Shown: one piece after another, positions 49,538 through 57,839 of the stretch | Numbering within the stretch: position 1 is the first letter of the stretch | How the letters are laid out: each line of letters begins with the position of its first letter | Assembly: GCF_947489355.1 (NCBI RefSeq) | Contig: NZ_CANLDD010000007.1 | Coordinates: forward strand, 50,372-114,371 | Source: an uncultured Microbulbifer sp. | GTDB lineage: Bacteria; Pseudomonadota; Gammaproteobacteria; Pseudomonadales; Cellvibrionaceae | DNA: 64,000 nt | Reading direction: 5' to 3' | The notes under the pieces: generated by a model | Told to the model about the DNA's origin: nothing | Database searches by the model: none | What the model saw: only the letters and a program-made list of their open reading frames with translations | Translations under genes and position numbers: made by a program

Positions 49538-50452
49538 TCAATGGCCGCGCTGAACGATGTAATCCGCCAGCTGTTGCAGTAAGCGGGTATCGCCGGGCAG
49601 GGGTTTGAGGGCATCCAGGGCCTGCTGGTGCAGGCCCTGCAGTTTTGCACGGGCGCCATCCACACCCAGCAGGGATACGTAGGTGGGCTTGTTGCGCAGG
49701 GCGTCTGCCCCCCGGGGCTTGCCCAAAACCGCGGTGTCTGCGGTGGTATCGAGGATGTCGTCCTGAACCTGGAAGGCCAGGCCTATGGCCTGGGCAAACA
49801 GGGTCACAGCCTCCAGCTGTTCCTCATCGGCGCCGCCAAGCAGTGCGCCCATGCGGGCGCTGGCGCAGATCAGGGCACCGGTCTTCAGGCGGTGCATGGG
49901 CTCCAGTTGCTCCAGGCTGAGGGCCTTGTCGACCGACGCCAGATCAATGGCCTGGCCCGCAACCATGCCCCGGCCACCGGATGCGGCGGCCAGCTCCTGC
50001 AGCAATCGCATTTTCAGTGCGGGCGCCAGGGTGTCCGCCAGCAGCAGTTCAAATGCCTGGGTCTGCAGGGCGTCGCCGGCGAGGATCGCGGTGGCTTCAC
50101 CAAAGGCAATATGGCAGGTGGGGCGGCCCCGGCGCAGATCGTCATCGTCCATGGCCGGAAGATCGTCGTGGATCAGGGAGTAGGCGTGGATGCATTCCAG
50201 AGCTGCGGCCGTTGCATCGCAGCGGGCGGGATTGAATGCCTCCGTGCAAAAAACCTGTGCACAGGCGTAGACCAGCGCCGGGCGCAGGCGCTTGCCGGGT
50301 CCCAGCGCTGCGTATTGCATGGCCTCAAACAGGGGTTCTGCCCCCGCCGTGGGGCGGGAGAGTGCGTCTCGAATGCGGGTTTCAACCCGGGGGGCGGAAC
50401 GCTGCAGCAATGCCTTCAGCGTTGCCGGCGGGGCAGCGGTGGTGCTAGGCAT
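49538..50452 (-). CDS. ispA: Farnesyl diphosphate synthase (geranyltranstransferase)
   Basis: ATG at 50452 overlaps the xseB stop by 8 bases. The first Asp-rich motif is DDLPAMDDDDLRRG (near residue 88) and the second is QVQDDILD (near 230). LGPGKRLRPALVYA (near 50) is the isopentenyl-binding region. Length is 304 aa, as usual. The enzyme condenses IPP with DMAPP and GPP to give farnesyl diphosphate, the precursor of quinones and undecaprenyl carrier. It sits between xseB and dxs, a conserved proteobacterial order. Confidence 0.95.
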   Translation of the reverse strand: MPSTTAAPPATLKALLQRSAPRVETRIRDALSRPTAGAEPLFEAMQYAALGPGKRLRPALVYACAQVFCTEAFNPARCDATAAALECIHAYSLIHDDLPAMDDDDLRRGRPTCHIAFGEATAILAGDALQTQAFELLLADTLAPALKMRLLQELAAASGGRGMVAGQAIDLASVDKALSLEQLEPMHRLKTGALICASARMGALLGGADEEQLEAVTLFAQAIGLAFQVQDDILDTTADTAVLGKPRGADALRNKPTYVSLLGVDGARAKLQGLHQQALDALKPLPGDTRLLQQLADYIVQRGH

Positions 50453-50696
50453 CTTTCGCGGCGTCGTCGGTGTCGAAAGGCAGCTCTTTAATGCCGCCAC
50501 TCTCCTCCATCAGCAGTTTGACTTTCTGCTCCGCGCTCGCCAGTTTGCGCTGGCACTCGCGGGTGAGTTTCACACCCCGTTCGAAGTCGGACAGGGCTTC
50601 CTCCAGGGGAAGGTCCCCAGCCTCCAGGCGCTCCACCAGTTGTTCCAGTGCCTCCAGGCTCTCTTCAAAAGTTGCCGATTGTTTCTTTGCCGCCAT
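50445..50696 (-). CDS. xseB: Exodeoxyribonuclease VII small subunit
   Basis: The 83-residue helical protein has the family core FEESLEALEQLVERLEAGDL (about residues 9-28) followed by LPLEEALSDFERGVKL. XseB binds XseA to form the nuclease that degrades single-stranded DNA. It is the first gene of the operon with ispA and dxs. Confidence 0.95.
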   Translation of the reverse strand: MAAKKQSATFEESLEALEQLVERLEAGDLPLEEALSDFERGVKLTRECQRKLASAEQKVKLLMEESGGIKELPFDTDDAAKDA

Positions 50697-50776
50697 AGCA
50701 TCGCCTCGTCATTGCGGGGCAACCTTAGCCGTTGGCGCAGCAGGGGTCAATGCGGGGCGAGGCCGGGTGTCGGCAC

Positions 50777-52267
50777 TTATTGGGTGGGCGCCTGCGGGGA
50801 GACCTCCCGAGACATCAGGTAATGTGCCAGGGCCCGTTTCTGGGCGCTGTCAAAATTGTAATTGGGCATCGGCGGGGTGGGTGCGTCGAAGTAATCCGCC
50901 AGGGTCTGCAAAGTATATTTACTGCGCAGGTTTTTTAAGGGTAACTGCTGCTGATGGCAGAGGCCGCAGCCATTGCTTTGGTACAGCTCGGCCCCGCTGC
51001 GGGCCGCAACGGCATCAACAGCGGGTGGAGTGTCCTGCGCCTTGAGCGGTGCCTCCTCCGGGGAGGCGGTGCGAAAACCGGGCGCACCACTGCTGGATAG
51101 ACGATAGACAGCGCCTGCGTAATCGTCGGAGATATAAATGTTGCCATTGGTGTCCTCGGCGATCGCTACCGGCCGGCCGAACACCGCCTTGCGATCCTCG
51201 CTGAGAAAACCCCAGAGAAAATCCCGGTGCTCGATTTTACCACTTTGATTCCAGTGCAGAGAGACCACTTTGTAGCCGTCTTTGACACTGCGATTCCAGG
51301 AGCCGTGCAGGGCCACCAGAGCGGCATTGCGATAATCCGCGGGCTGTTTGGGGCTGCGCAGGAACTGCATCCCCAGTGGGGCGTTATGGGCCGCAAACGT
51401 GTGTACCGGAGGCACCGAGGTGGCAATCTTTTCCTCTATGGCGGGGGCCGCGTCAACGCCGAAATCCGGATCTGGCACCCGATCGCCATAGGCGTAGGGC
51501 CAGCCGTAAAACCCCCCCTGCCGGATTCGGTTGAGTTCATCGGGCGGCAGGTTGTCACCGAGCCAGTCGCGACCATTGTCTGTGGCGTAGAGACCGCCAT
51601 CTCTCGGGGACCAGTCGAAGCCGACACTGTTGCGCAGGCCGGTGGCGAAGATTTCCAGGTCGCTGCCATCGGGGCGCAAGCGCATAATGGTGGCGCGACG
51701 GGGGTCTTTTTCAATACACACATTACAACTGGAGCCACTGCTTAAATACAGCCAGCCATCGGGACCCATATCGATGGTTTTGGTCCAGTGGCCGTCATCT
51801 TCCAGTCCTTCGACAATTCTCTGGTAACTGCCGGCGAGACGGGCATCCGAGTGATCAAAGGGGACGCGCCCCACCGCATCACTCTCGGCAATATACAGCC
51901 AGCCCTCATGGAGGAGCAGGCCGTGGGGGCGGTGCAGGTCATCAATAAGGACACGCTGGCCGTCTGCACGGCCATCGCCGTTGCGGTCGGCAAACAGGAG
52001 CGAAACCTGGCCGCTCCTGGGTTGAGAAACGAGCACGTCTCCGGAGCGGGTGATCGCCAGCCAGCGGGCATTGGGTACCTTGCCGGCAAACAGCTGGAGG
52101 GTATATCCCTGTGCCGGGGACAGGTTGTCGGTGACCTTCTGCTGTGTTGTCTTTGCGCCGCCAATGATCTGACGCCAGGGCACACTGATACCCGAAGCAA
52201 CGGCAGCCAGGGTGGTTGAAACTATCGCGCTGAGGATAAGCAAAAATATTAGCGTATATTTCAACAT
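50777..52267 (-). CDS. PQQ-dependent sugar (sorbosone-like) dehydrogenase with C-terminal cytochrome c motif (496 aa)
   Basis: A signal peptide or anchor spans about residues 1-25. The six-bladed propeller of the GSDH family is visible: RPHGLLLHEGWLYIAE (near 113), DMGPDGWLYLSSG (near 166) and GLRNSVGFDWSPRDGGLYAT (near 210). Near residue 424 a CGLCH sequence (C-x-x-C-H) indicates a haem c site, so electrons could pass to the respiratory chain. It is a periplasmic oxidoreductase; the substrate is unknown. The RsmY-like RNA is divergent, about 200 bases upstream of its start. Confidence 0.85.
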   Translation of the reverse strand: MLKYTLIFLLILSAIVSTTLAAVASGISVPWRQIIGGAKTTQQKVTDNLSPAQGYTLQLFAGKVPNARWLAITRSGDVLVSQPRSGQVSLLFADRNGDGRADGQRVLIDDLHRPHGLLLHEGWLYIAESDAVGRVPFDHSDARLAGSYQRIVEGLEDDGHWTKTIDMGPDGWLYLSSGSSCNVCIEKDPRRATIMRLRPDGSDLEIFATGLRNSVGFDWSPRDGGLYATDNGRDWLGDNLPPDELNRIRQGGFYGWPYAYGDRVPDPDFGVDAAPAIEEKIATSVPPVHTFAAHNAPLGMQFLRSPKQPADYRNAALVALHGSWNRSVKDGYKVVSLHWNQSGKIEHRDFLWGFLSEDRKAVFGRPVAIAEDTNGNIYISDDYAGAVYRLSSSGAPGFRTASPEEAPLKAQDTPPAVDAVAARSGAELYQSNGCGLCHQQQLPLKNLRSKYTLQTLADYFDAPTPPMPNYNFDSAQKRALAHYLMSREVSPQAPTQ

Positions 52268-52392
52268 TTTATTCCCGAATTGGATTGAACTTGAAATAGA
52301 GACAGTTATAGTGGCCGCGTTCTTTTCTTGAGCCCCGTTTTACCACAGTGCGCACTTCAAATCTCTCTTAATGTGAAGGGTATCTCTCACAA

Positions 52393-52410
52393 TGTGAGAT
52401 ATTTCTTACA
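52393..52410 (+). promoter_or_regulatory. GacA upstream activating sequence
   Basis: TGTGAG, six AT bases, CTTACA: this matches 11 of 12 fixed positions of the GacA consensus TGTAAG-N6-CTTACA. It is centred about 64 bases before the predicted start of the RNA, the position typical of GacA sites at rsmY and rsmZ. A second perfect palindrome (arms TCTCACA and TGTGAGA, 52385-52399) overlaps its left half. Confidence 0.75.
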
Positions 52411-52453
52411 TAAAATTCAGCAGATTACCCCTACTTTTTTCTCACTTGATGTC

Positions 52454-52459
52454 CATAAT
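52454..52459 (+). promoter_or_regulatory. -10 element of the RsmY-like RNA
   Basis: CATAAT matches the -10 consensus in 5 of 6 positions. The -35 position (17 bases upstream) is poor, as expected for a promoter that needs GacA. The predicted start is near 52466. Confidence 0.5.
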
Positions 52460-52465
52460 TAACGG

Positions 52466-52590
52466 GCAGGGATGCATAAGGGACTGCACTTTTGCGGCAA
52501 GGGATAAATGGAATGCGCCGCTGGCCCTAAGGATATGGGCTCCATCCTGTGAGACGCACCGCCCAGGCCGGATTGCCTGGGCGGTGTTTT
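52466..52590 (+). ncRNA. RsmY/RsmZ/CsrB-type regulatory RNA (about 125 nt)
   Basis: Five ANGGA motifs, the core CsrA/RsmA site, have GGA at 52470, 52481, 52502, 52510 and 52531. Most fall in hairpin loops: GCAG/CTGC (52467-52487) encloses the first two, GCGGC/GCCGC (52494-52521) the next two, and GCCC/GGGC (52524-52540) the fifth. An 11-bp terminator stem closes the RNA (52558-52585). Length, motif number, loop placement and the GacA site all match RsmY/RsmZ. It should titrate CsrA/RsmA and release translation of its targets. Confidence 0.8.
52558..52590 (+). terminator. Strong terminator of the RsmY-like RNA
   Basis: Arms ACCGCCCAGGC (52558-52568) and GCCTGGGCGGT (52575-52585) form a perfect 11-bp stem with a 6-base loop; GTTTT follows. 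It ends a plus-strand transcript although no protein gene lies upstream on that strand. Confidence 0.85.
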
Positions 52591-53096
52591 AATCCCTTTA
52601 ACAAAATTGCCTCTATTCTTTTTTTGTATTGAACAGTCATTATGCCAATGGATTTGGCAGCGATGTATTTGCAATGGTCCCTCTAAAGTGGTTGCCTCTT
52701 TCTGCAGGTGACGAAGCGTCTATCTGGAATTTGTAATCTTAATCCGCTTTAATGGGGAGAGGCTGGCCAATTTTGCTCCGGCCCGGCGGAGGGTGGCGCA
52801 TTCAGTAATCCATTGGCAGAGGTATCGGTTTCCCCCCAGGCTGCATTGCGATGCCGGATAGCTGCCGTTTTGCCGGTCGTAACTCCAACGGGCCAATCCA
52901 GTGTCTCCACAGGATTTTTCTTTTTGTGGGCGCAAACAGTATTTGCTTGTGCCAAATCCCGCTGCCCCCTTTTCCTTCCGATTTCTCCAAATTGCCATTG
53001 CAGGGTCTGGTGCTGTTTAAAAATAGTCACTTTGGTGTCTGGGATGAGTGGATTGCCCGACCGATTTTTTCTTTTGGATTGTGGGGAGGCAGCGCT
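52591..53096. other. Intergenic region with no visible gene
   Basis: About 500 bases between the RNA terminator and the HNH gene. Short open frames exist on both strands but none has family-like sequence or a ribosome site. It probably holds the HNH gene promoter. Confidence 0.4.
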
Positions 53097-53666
53097 GTGC
53101 AAGCGAGAATTTTACGCCTGAATCTGGCCGGGCAACCGCTCGAGTGGCTCTCTTGGCAGGAGGCGGCCTGCCTGTATGTGCGGGAACTGGTGACCTGGTC
53201 CTTAGGCGGTGTGGTGCTGCGGGTTCGGGGCGGGTTTAACCGCAGCGGCGAGCGCTCCGGCCTGGACCTGGCGGCAATTATTGCCTGCGGGGGGACGCGT
53301 ATGGCACGCCCGCGCAGCCGCCCACCCCTGACAAACCGGGCGCTGTTTTTTCGCGATGTACATACCTGCCTATATTGTGGTATTTCGTTCAAATCCGATG
53401 AGCTGACCCGTGATCACGTGATTCCAATTTCAAAAGGGGGCATCGATTCCTGGGAGAATGTGGTGACTGCCTGTAGGCGTTGCAACCAACATAAAGGCCA
53501 TCACCTGCTTGAAGATATTACTATGGAGCTACTGGCGCTGCCGTTTTGTCCTAATGCGGCGGAATATCTGGCGTTGATTAACAGTGAGCGGATCCGCGGT
53601 GATCAGATGGAATTCCTGCGCGGCCAATTTTCCCGGCGTAGGCAGCAGGATTGGCTACTGCATTGA
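53097..53666 (+). CDS. HNH endonuclease (189 aa)
   Basis: GTG at 53097 is chosen because GGGGAGG lies 9 bases upstream and family-like sequence (ARILRLNLAGQPLEWLSWQE) begins there. The HNH site is CLYCG, LTRDHVIPISKGG and ACRRCNQHKG (about residues 98-143): two Cys pairs for structural zinc and the catalytic His. This stand-alone form is common in gammaproteobacterial chromosomes. The target is unknown; a role in repair or defence is possible but unproven. Confidence 0.8.
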   Translation: MQARILRLNLAGQPLEWLSWQEAACLYVRELVTWSLGGVVLRVRGGFNRSGERSGLDLAAIIACGGTRMARPRSRPPLTNRALFFRDVHTCLYCGISFKSDELTRDHVIPISKGGIDSWENVVTACRRCNQHKGHHLLEDITMELLALPFCPNAAEYLALINSERIRGDQMEFLRGQFSRRRQQDWLLH

Positions 53667-53701
53667 AGCCCGAAAGGAAAAAGGGCGCTGAGTGACAGGC
53701 G

Positions 53702-54703
53702 TTAGCGCATCTGGGAAACGGCAGCGTGAATCAGGCTGGTGAGATACCGGGTAAAATTGTGGCCGTGATTTTCCAGCATTTTTGGGAACATGGAATTTGG
53801 AGTCATGCCGGGAAAGGTATTGACCTCATTGAGGTAAAGTTCGCCGGCTTCTGTCAGGAAAAAATCAATTCTGGATAAATCCTTGAGCTTCAGTGCCTTA
53901 AAGGTGCGTATGGAGACGTCCTGGATCCAGTTCAGTTGCGTATCGGTCAGCCCCTGCGCCTCGACAAAGGTGGTGGCGCGGCTGCTTTCGGTATACTTCT
54001 CCCGGTAGGTATAAAAGGTATCTGCCGGTGCGCGCACTTCACCGGGGCGGGTGGCAATCAGTTCGTGATTATAAGTATAAACCGCCACCTCAAGCTCGCG
54101 CGCTTTCAGTGCCCGTTCCACCAGTACGTAGGGGGACAGACTGAATGCTTCCTCTACAGCCACTTTCAATGCCTCTGGGGAAGTGACCTTGTAACAGCCG
54201 ACGGAAGACCCCTGATTGGAAGCTTTGACAAAAACTGCTCCCCAGGTCTCCAGCGCGGCGTTGGCTCTATCCAGCTCGGAAGGTTCAAAACTGTACAGGA
54301 ACAGGTAGGGCGTGTTGCGTATTCCCAGGGCGCTCAGCCATAGTTTCGTATTGATTTTATTGAAGCAGATTTTGCTCGCTTCCGGGGCTGAACCGAAATA
54401 GGGGATGTCGAACATATCCAGCTGTGACTGCAGGTCGCCGGTCTCTCCGGGGTAACCGTGAATGGCCGGAATCACATAGTCCACATTCCAGGCGTTGCCT
54501 GCCTCGTCGCGAACTTTGCGGTCGTAAAAGATATGGTAAACCCGGCCCTCTCTATCCGTGAGGCAACCGTTGGTATCCATCTCCACTTGCATCAGGGCGA
54601 TATCCCCGGCACTGGCCAGTTGCTCTTCGATAAAGGCTGCAGTGCGCAGGGAGACGGGATGTTCGCTGCCGCCACCGCCGCAAATGAGTAAGGTGTTGAT
54701 CAT
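53702..54703 (-). CDS. D-alanine--D-alanine ligase-like ATP-grasp enzyme (333 aa)
   Basis: ATG at 54703 gives MINTLLICGGGGSEHPVSLR; the Gly-rich loop and following SLR match the Ddl N-terminus. The ATP-grasp parts include VFVKASNQGSSVGCYKV (near residue 156) and the metal-binding ELYLNEVNTFPGMTPNSMFP (near 292). It lies 4 bases after mepA in the same operon, which supports a cell-wall role. It is not in the mur cluster, so it may be a second Ddl or a relative making another dipeptide. Confidence 0.8.
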   Translation of the reverse strand: MINTLLICGGGGSEHPVSLRTAAFIEEQLASAGDIALMQVEMDTNGCLTDREGRVYHIFYDRKVRDEAGNAWNVDYVIPAIHGYPGETGDLQSQLDMFDIPYFGSAPEASKICFNKINTKLWLSALGIRNTPYLFLYSFEPSELDRANAALETWGAVFVKASNQGSSVGCYKVTSPEALKVAVEEAFSLSPYVLVERALKARELEVAVYTYNHELIATRPGEVRAPADTFYTYREKYTESSRATTFVEAQGLTDTQLNWIQDVSIRTFKALKLKDLSRIDFFLTEAGELYLNEVNTFPGMTPNSMFPKMLENHGHNFTRYLTSLIHAAVSQMR

Positions 54704-54707
54704 ACCG

Positions 54708-55655
54708 TTAGTCCGTTGTGGCATTCGTTGAGGGTGCGAGCAAAACCTGTCGGCACTGTTGTGGCATTGTTTTTGGTTGGGGCTTGGTCGGTTTGGCCTT
54801 TGTGCCATTCAGTATTGCGTAGAACTCGTCGCTGAACCACCAATCCAGGTCATTGCCGCAAGGCTCGGTGCGCACTGGTGCCTGGGGTTTACAGGTGCTG
54901 TCGTTGCGGGGACAGGTGAGACGAACATGAAAGTGGTAGTTGTGTCCCCACCAGGGGCGCACCTTGCGCAGCCACTCGCGGTTTGAACCGGTAATTTCAC
55001 ACAGGTGACGCTTGATGGTGGGGTGCACAAATATACGCTCGACGCGCTTGTCTTGTGCCGCCAGACGCAGGATTTGGGGGACCCGTTCATCCCAATTCTC
55101 CTCGATCAGGCGATGCCTGCGCGCATCCGCGAGAGGGATGGCAGAGATATTGTCGCGCTCCCATCTGGTCAGCGGGCGCTTTGCTGCGCGTAGATCCTGG
55201 GAGTACCAGATATCCACGTCCAGCCCCGTTTGGTGGCTGCTGTGTCCGCCACTGCCAAAGGGGCCACCTCGGGCCATGGACATATCGCCAATCTGTATGC
55301 GGCCAAGCTGGTTCTGCGCGACACTTTGGGAGAGATCTTGCAGAAAGGCGATGGTGTCCGGGTGTGCAAAGCGGCGCCCGCGGCCGGTGCGCACCAACTG
55401 GTAGCCCTCGCCACGCAGGGGGAGGGATTTACCACCGGCGAGACAGCCATTGGTGTAGGTGCCGATACTGGCGGCGTCCTGGGCGCTGGGTCTCTTTGCC
55501 GCTTCCCAGGCATTGGCCAGGACCCGATCCGGGCTGAGGGCGCTCACCGTGAGGGCGGTAAAAACCAGATAATAAAATAGCCGTTTAAGAGGCCCGGTTT
55601 TGGGGTGGCGGATGTGGATGTTGTCTGGTCTGGGGGGCTCGAAAAAAAGCTGCAT
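54708..55655 (-). CDS. mepA: Penicillin-insensitive murein endopeptidase
   Basis: A cytoplasmic lead and a membrane/signal segment (about residues 24-47) precede the M74 domain. Zinc motifs are GGHSSHQTGLDVDIWY (near 135) and WWGHNYHFHVRL (near 236). The product of 315 aa cuts D-Ala-mDAP cross-links in the periplasm. The true start could be further downstream, because the first 23 residues are polar. It forms an operon with the Ddl-like gene. Confidence 0.9.
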   Translation of the reverse strand: MQLFFEPPRPDNIHIRHPKTGPLKRLFYYLVFTALTVSALSPDRVLANAWEAAKRPSAQDAASIGTYTNGCLAGGKSLPLRGEGYQLVRTGRGRRFAHPDTIAFLQDLSQSVAQNQLGRIQIGDMSMARGGPFGSGGHSSHQTGLDVDIWYSQDLRAAKRPLTRWERDNISAIPLADARRHRLIEENWDERVPQILRLAAQDKRVERIFVHPTIKRHLCEITGSNREWLRKVRPWWGHNYHFHVRLTCPRNDSTCKPQAPVRTEPCGNDLDWWFSDEFYAILNGTKAKPTKPQPKTMPQQCRQVLLAPSTNATTD

Positions 55656-55731
55656 GGGTCCCGGATTACCAATAAGTCACAAAGTCGGGCCGCAGCGGAC
55701 ACGGCCCCAAAGAGTATAGATAGACAGCGCA

Positions 55732-56805
55732 CTAGCTCTGTGATGCAAGGATCTCTTTGCAGTTCCCTATCAGTTGATCCATCTCCTCATTGGTGCCGAT
55801 GGAGATACGCAGGTATTCCCTGATACGGGGCTGATCGAAATAGCGCACGAGGATATCCCGCTTGCGCAGGGCCAGGTACAGTGCCTCGGCACCAGGCGCG
55901 GGGGGCTTGGCCAGGATAAAGTTTGCGCAGGAGGGGATAAGCGCAAAACCCAGTGCTTGCAGGGCCTGCTCGCTGCGCTGGCGGGTGGCGATAACCTTGC
56001 CACAGTTGTCATCGTGCCAGGCCCTGTCGCGAATAGCGGCGGTCGCCACCTGCTGGGCAATGGCATCAATGGGGTAGGGGTTAAAGGAATTCTTGGCCCG
56101 CAGCAGCCCCTGGATCAATGGCTCCTGCCCCATAGCGAATCCCAGCCGCAACCCCGCCAGGGCATAGGACTTCGATAGTGTGTGGATCACCAGCAGGTTC
56201 GGGTAGCGGTTGATCAGTGATATCGCGCTCTCTCCGCCAAAATCAATATAGGCTTCGTCGATGATGACGACGTGATGGGGTTGTAGCTGCAGCAGCGCTG
56301 CAATTTTTTCCAGCGAAAGGTAACACCCGGTGGGGGCATTGGGGTTGGGAATAATCACGCCCCCGGCCCTACTGGCAAAGTCCCGGACCTCTATCGTAAA
56401 GTCTTCCCTGAGGGGGACAGCGCGGTGGATTATACCGTAGAGCTGGCAGTAAACCGGGTAAAAATTGTAGGTGATATCGGGAAAAAGCAGGGGTTCCGGG
56501 CGGCGGAAGAAGCTGTAAAAACTCAGTGCCAGTACCTCGTCGGAACCATTGCCGACAAACACCTGTGCAGGTTTTAGCCCATAGCGATCGGCGATGGCAC
56601 TGCGCAACTGGCGGGACTCCGGATCGGGATAGCGGCGCAGGGCATTGGCAAAGTCCCCCTTGGCAAGTAACGCCAGCGCCCGGGGCGATGGCGGATAGGG
56701 GTTTTCGTTGGTATTGAGCTTGATACAGGTTTCGCTGTCGGGTTGCTCGCCGGGCGTGTAGGGTTCCAGTTGTCCCAAATCAGGGCTCCAAAACACCCCA
56801 CTCAT
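55732..56805 (-). CDS. hisC: Histidinol-phosphate aminotransferase
   Basis: Standard fold-type I aminotransferase of 357 residues. Visible are KLNTNENPYPPSPRAL (about 29-44), VGNGSDEVLALSF (near 82), IPNPNAPTGCYLS (near 151) and the PLP Lys in HTLSKSYALAGLRLGF (near 209). It makes L-histidinol phosphate from imidazole acetol phosphate. No other his gene is near; it overlaps the FHA gene by 4 bases. It may serve as a second HisC or act on another substrate such as tyrosine or phenylalanine. Confidence 0.88.
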   Translation of the reverse strand: MSGVFWSPDLGQLEPYTPGEQPDSETCIKLNTNENPYPPSPRALALLAKGDFANALRRYPDPESRQLRSAIADRYGLKPAQVFVGNGSDEVLALSFYSFFRRPEPLLFPDITYNFYPVYCQLYGIIHRAVPLREDFTIEVRDFASRAGGVIIPNPNAPTGCYLSLEKIAALLQLQPHHVVIIDEAYIDFGGESAISLINRYPNLLVIHTLSKSYALAGLRLGFAMGQEPLIQGLLRAKNSFNPYPIDAIAQQVATAAIRDRAWHDDNCGKVIATRQRSEQALQALGFALIPSCANFILAKPPAPGAEALYLALRKRDILVRYFDQPRIREYLRISIGTNEEMDQLIGNCKEILASQS

Positions 56806-57839
56806 GGCTCTACCTCTGTATTGATGCCTTTGTCGCCGCTGGAGGCGCTGGCTTTTGTGTCTGACTCGTCTTTTTCTATGGGAATATCGAACAGTGCCGG
56901 TGAGCCGGCAATAAACGCCTGCATGGGCACGGGTGTGCGCAGCAGCATATTATCGTATTTCAGTTCGGTGGAAATCTCTGGTGCCTCACTGAAGTCATTG
57001 AGGTTGCTGATACTCTCCACCAGGTTGAGCCCCAGAAAACCGATTGGCAGTACCAGTGCGACGGACCAGCGCCAGCCGCGGCCGAGGTTGGTCGCCAGGT
57101 AACAAGCGCACCAGAGCATCGACGGCAGTATGATGGCCAATACCGCGAAGTCGAGGGTCTCCATCCAACGGCCAATGGCGAAATTGTAATTCAGCACGCC
57201 GCTGAACCACTCCCAAACCGTATAGCTCAGAGCGCCGATCGCGGCGATGGACAGGTGTGCAAAGAAGTGGGTTTCGTGGCGCACCACCTTTCCCACAAAG
57301 GCCCAGGCGCCAGCGTACAGCACCAGCCCGATAACGACGCTCGCGAGGACATTAATGGCGATCGTCCACTCGTAGGTGCGCGCATAGCCCAGATAGCTGA
57401 GCAGCAGTGTGGAAAGGGCGACCCCAAAGGCTAGCAAGGCGGCTGTAGTGGGGCGGGACAGGCTTGAAAAGAGGCTTTCCAGCGAATGCAGGGGGGTCGC
57501 TTCCGCTACGACGTCGTTACAATAAAACAGTCGCAGGCGGGATTTGCCGCACTGCACCAGATCCCCGGAGGCGATCTGATGTGTCGAGATTGTGCAGGGC
57601 TTGATGGACCTGTTGTTGAGGTTACCCAGAAGCTGGCTGCCGTTGGTACTGTTCAGGTCCTGTAGGTAGTAGTGATCGTCGTCCCCCAGGCGGATTTCCG
57701 CGTGGCGGGCATCGGTATGAATATCCTCCAGGATGACATCGTTGCTGTAAGCGCGCCCCAGGGTAAACCGATCTCCGTCCATACGGTAGCGCGCCTGTAC
57801 CCGATGGGCGCGGTTCAGTTCTTCAATAATCAGAGCCAT
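56802..57839 (-). CDS. FHA-domain membrane protein (345 aa)
   Basis: The N-terminal FHA domain (about residues 20-95) has GRAYSNDVILED, TDARHAEI and DLNSTNGSQL, the residues that bind phosphothreonine. About five hydrophobic helices follow (about 130-275), then a soluble Ser/Asp-rich tail. It is encoded after a secreted trypsin-like protease (overlap 10 bases) and before hisC (overlap 4 bases). It may sense a Ser/Thr kinase signal and pass it to the membrane. No kinase gene is in the window. Confidence 0.8.
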   Translation of the reverse strand: MALIIEELNRAHRVQARYRMDGDRFTLGRAYSNDVILEDIHTDARHAEIRLGDDDHYYLQDLNSTNGSQLLGNLNNRSIKPCTISTHQIASGDLVQCGKSRLRLFYCNDVVAEATPLHSLESLFSSLSRPTTAALLAFGVALSTLLLSYLGYARTYEWTIAINVLASVVIGLVLYAGAWAFVGKVVRHETHFFAHLSIAAIGALSYTVWEWFSGVLNYNFAIGRWMETLDFAVLAIILPSMLWCACYLATNLGRGWRWSVALVLPIGFLGLNLVESISNLNDFSEAPEISTELKYDNMLLRTPVPMQAFIAGSPALFDIPIEKDESDTKASASSGDKGINTEVEP

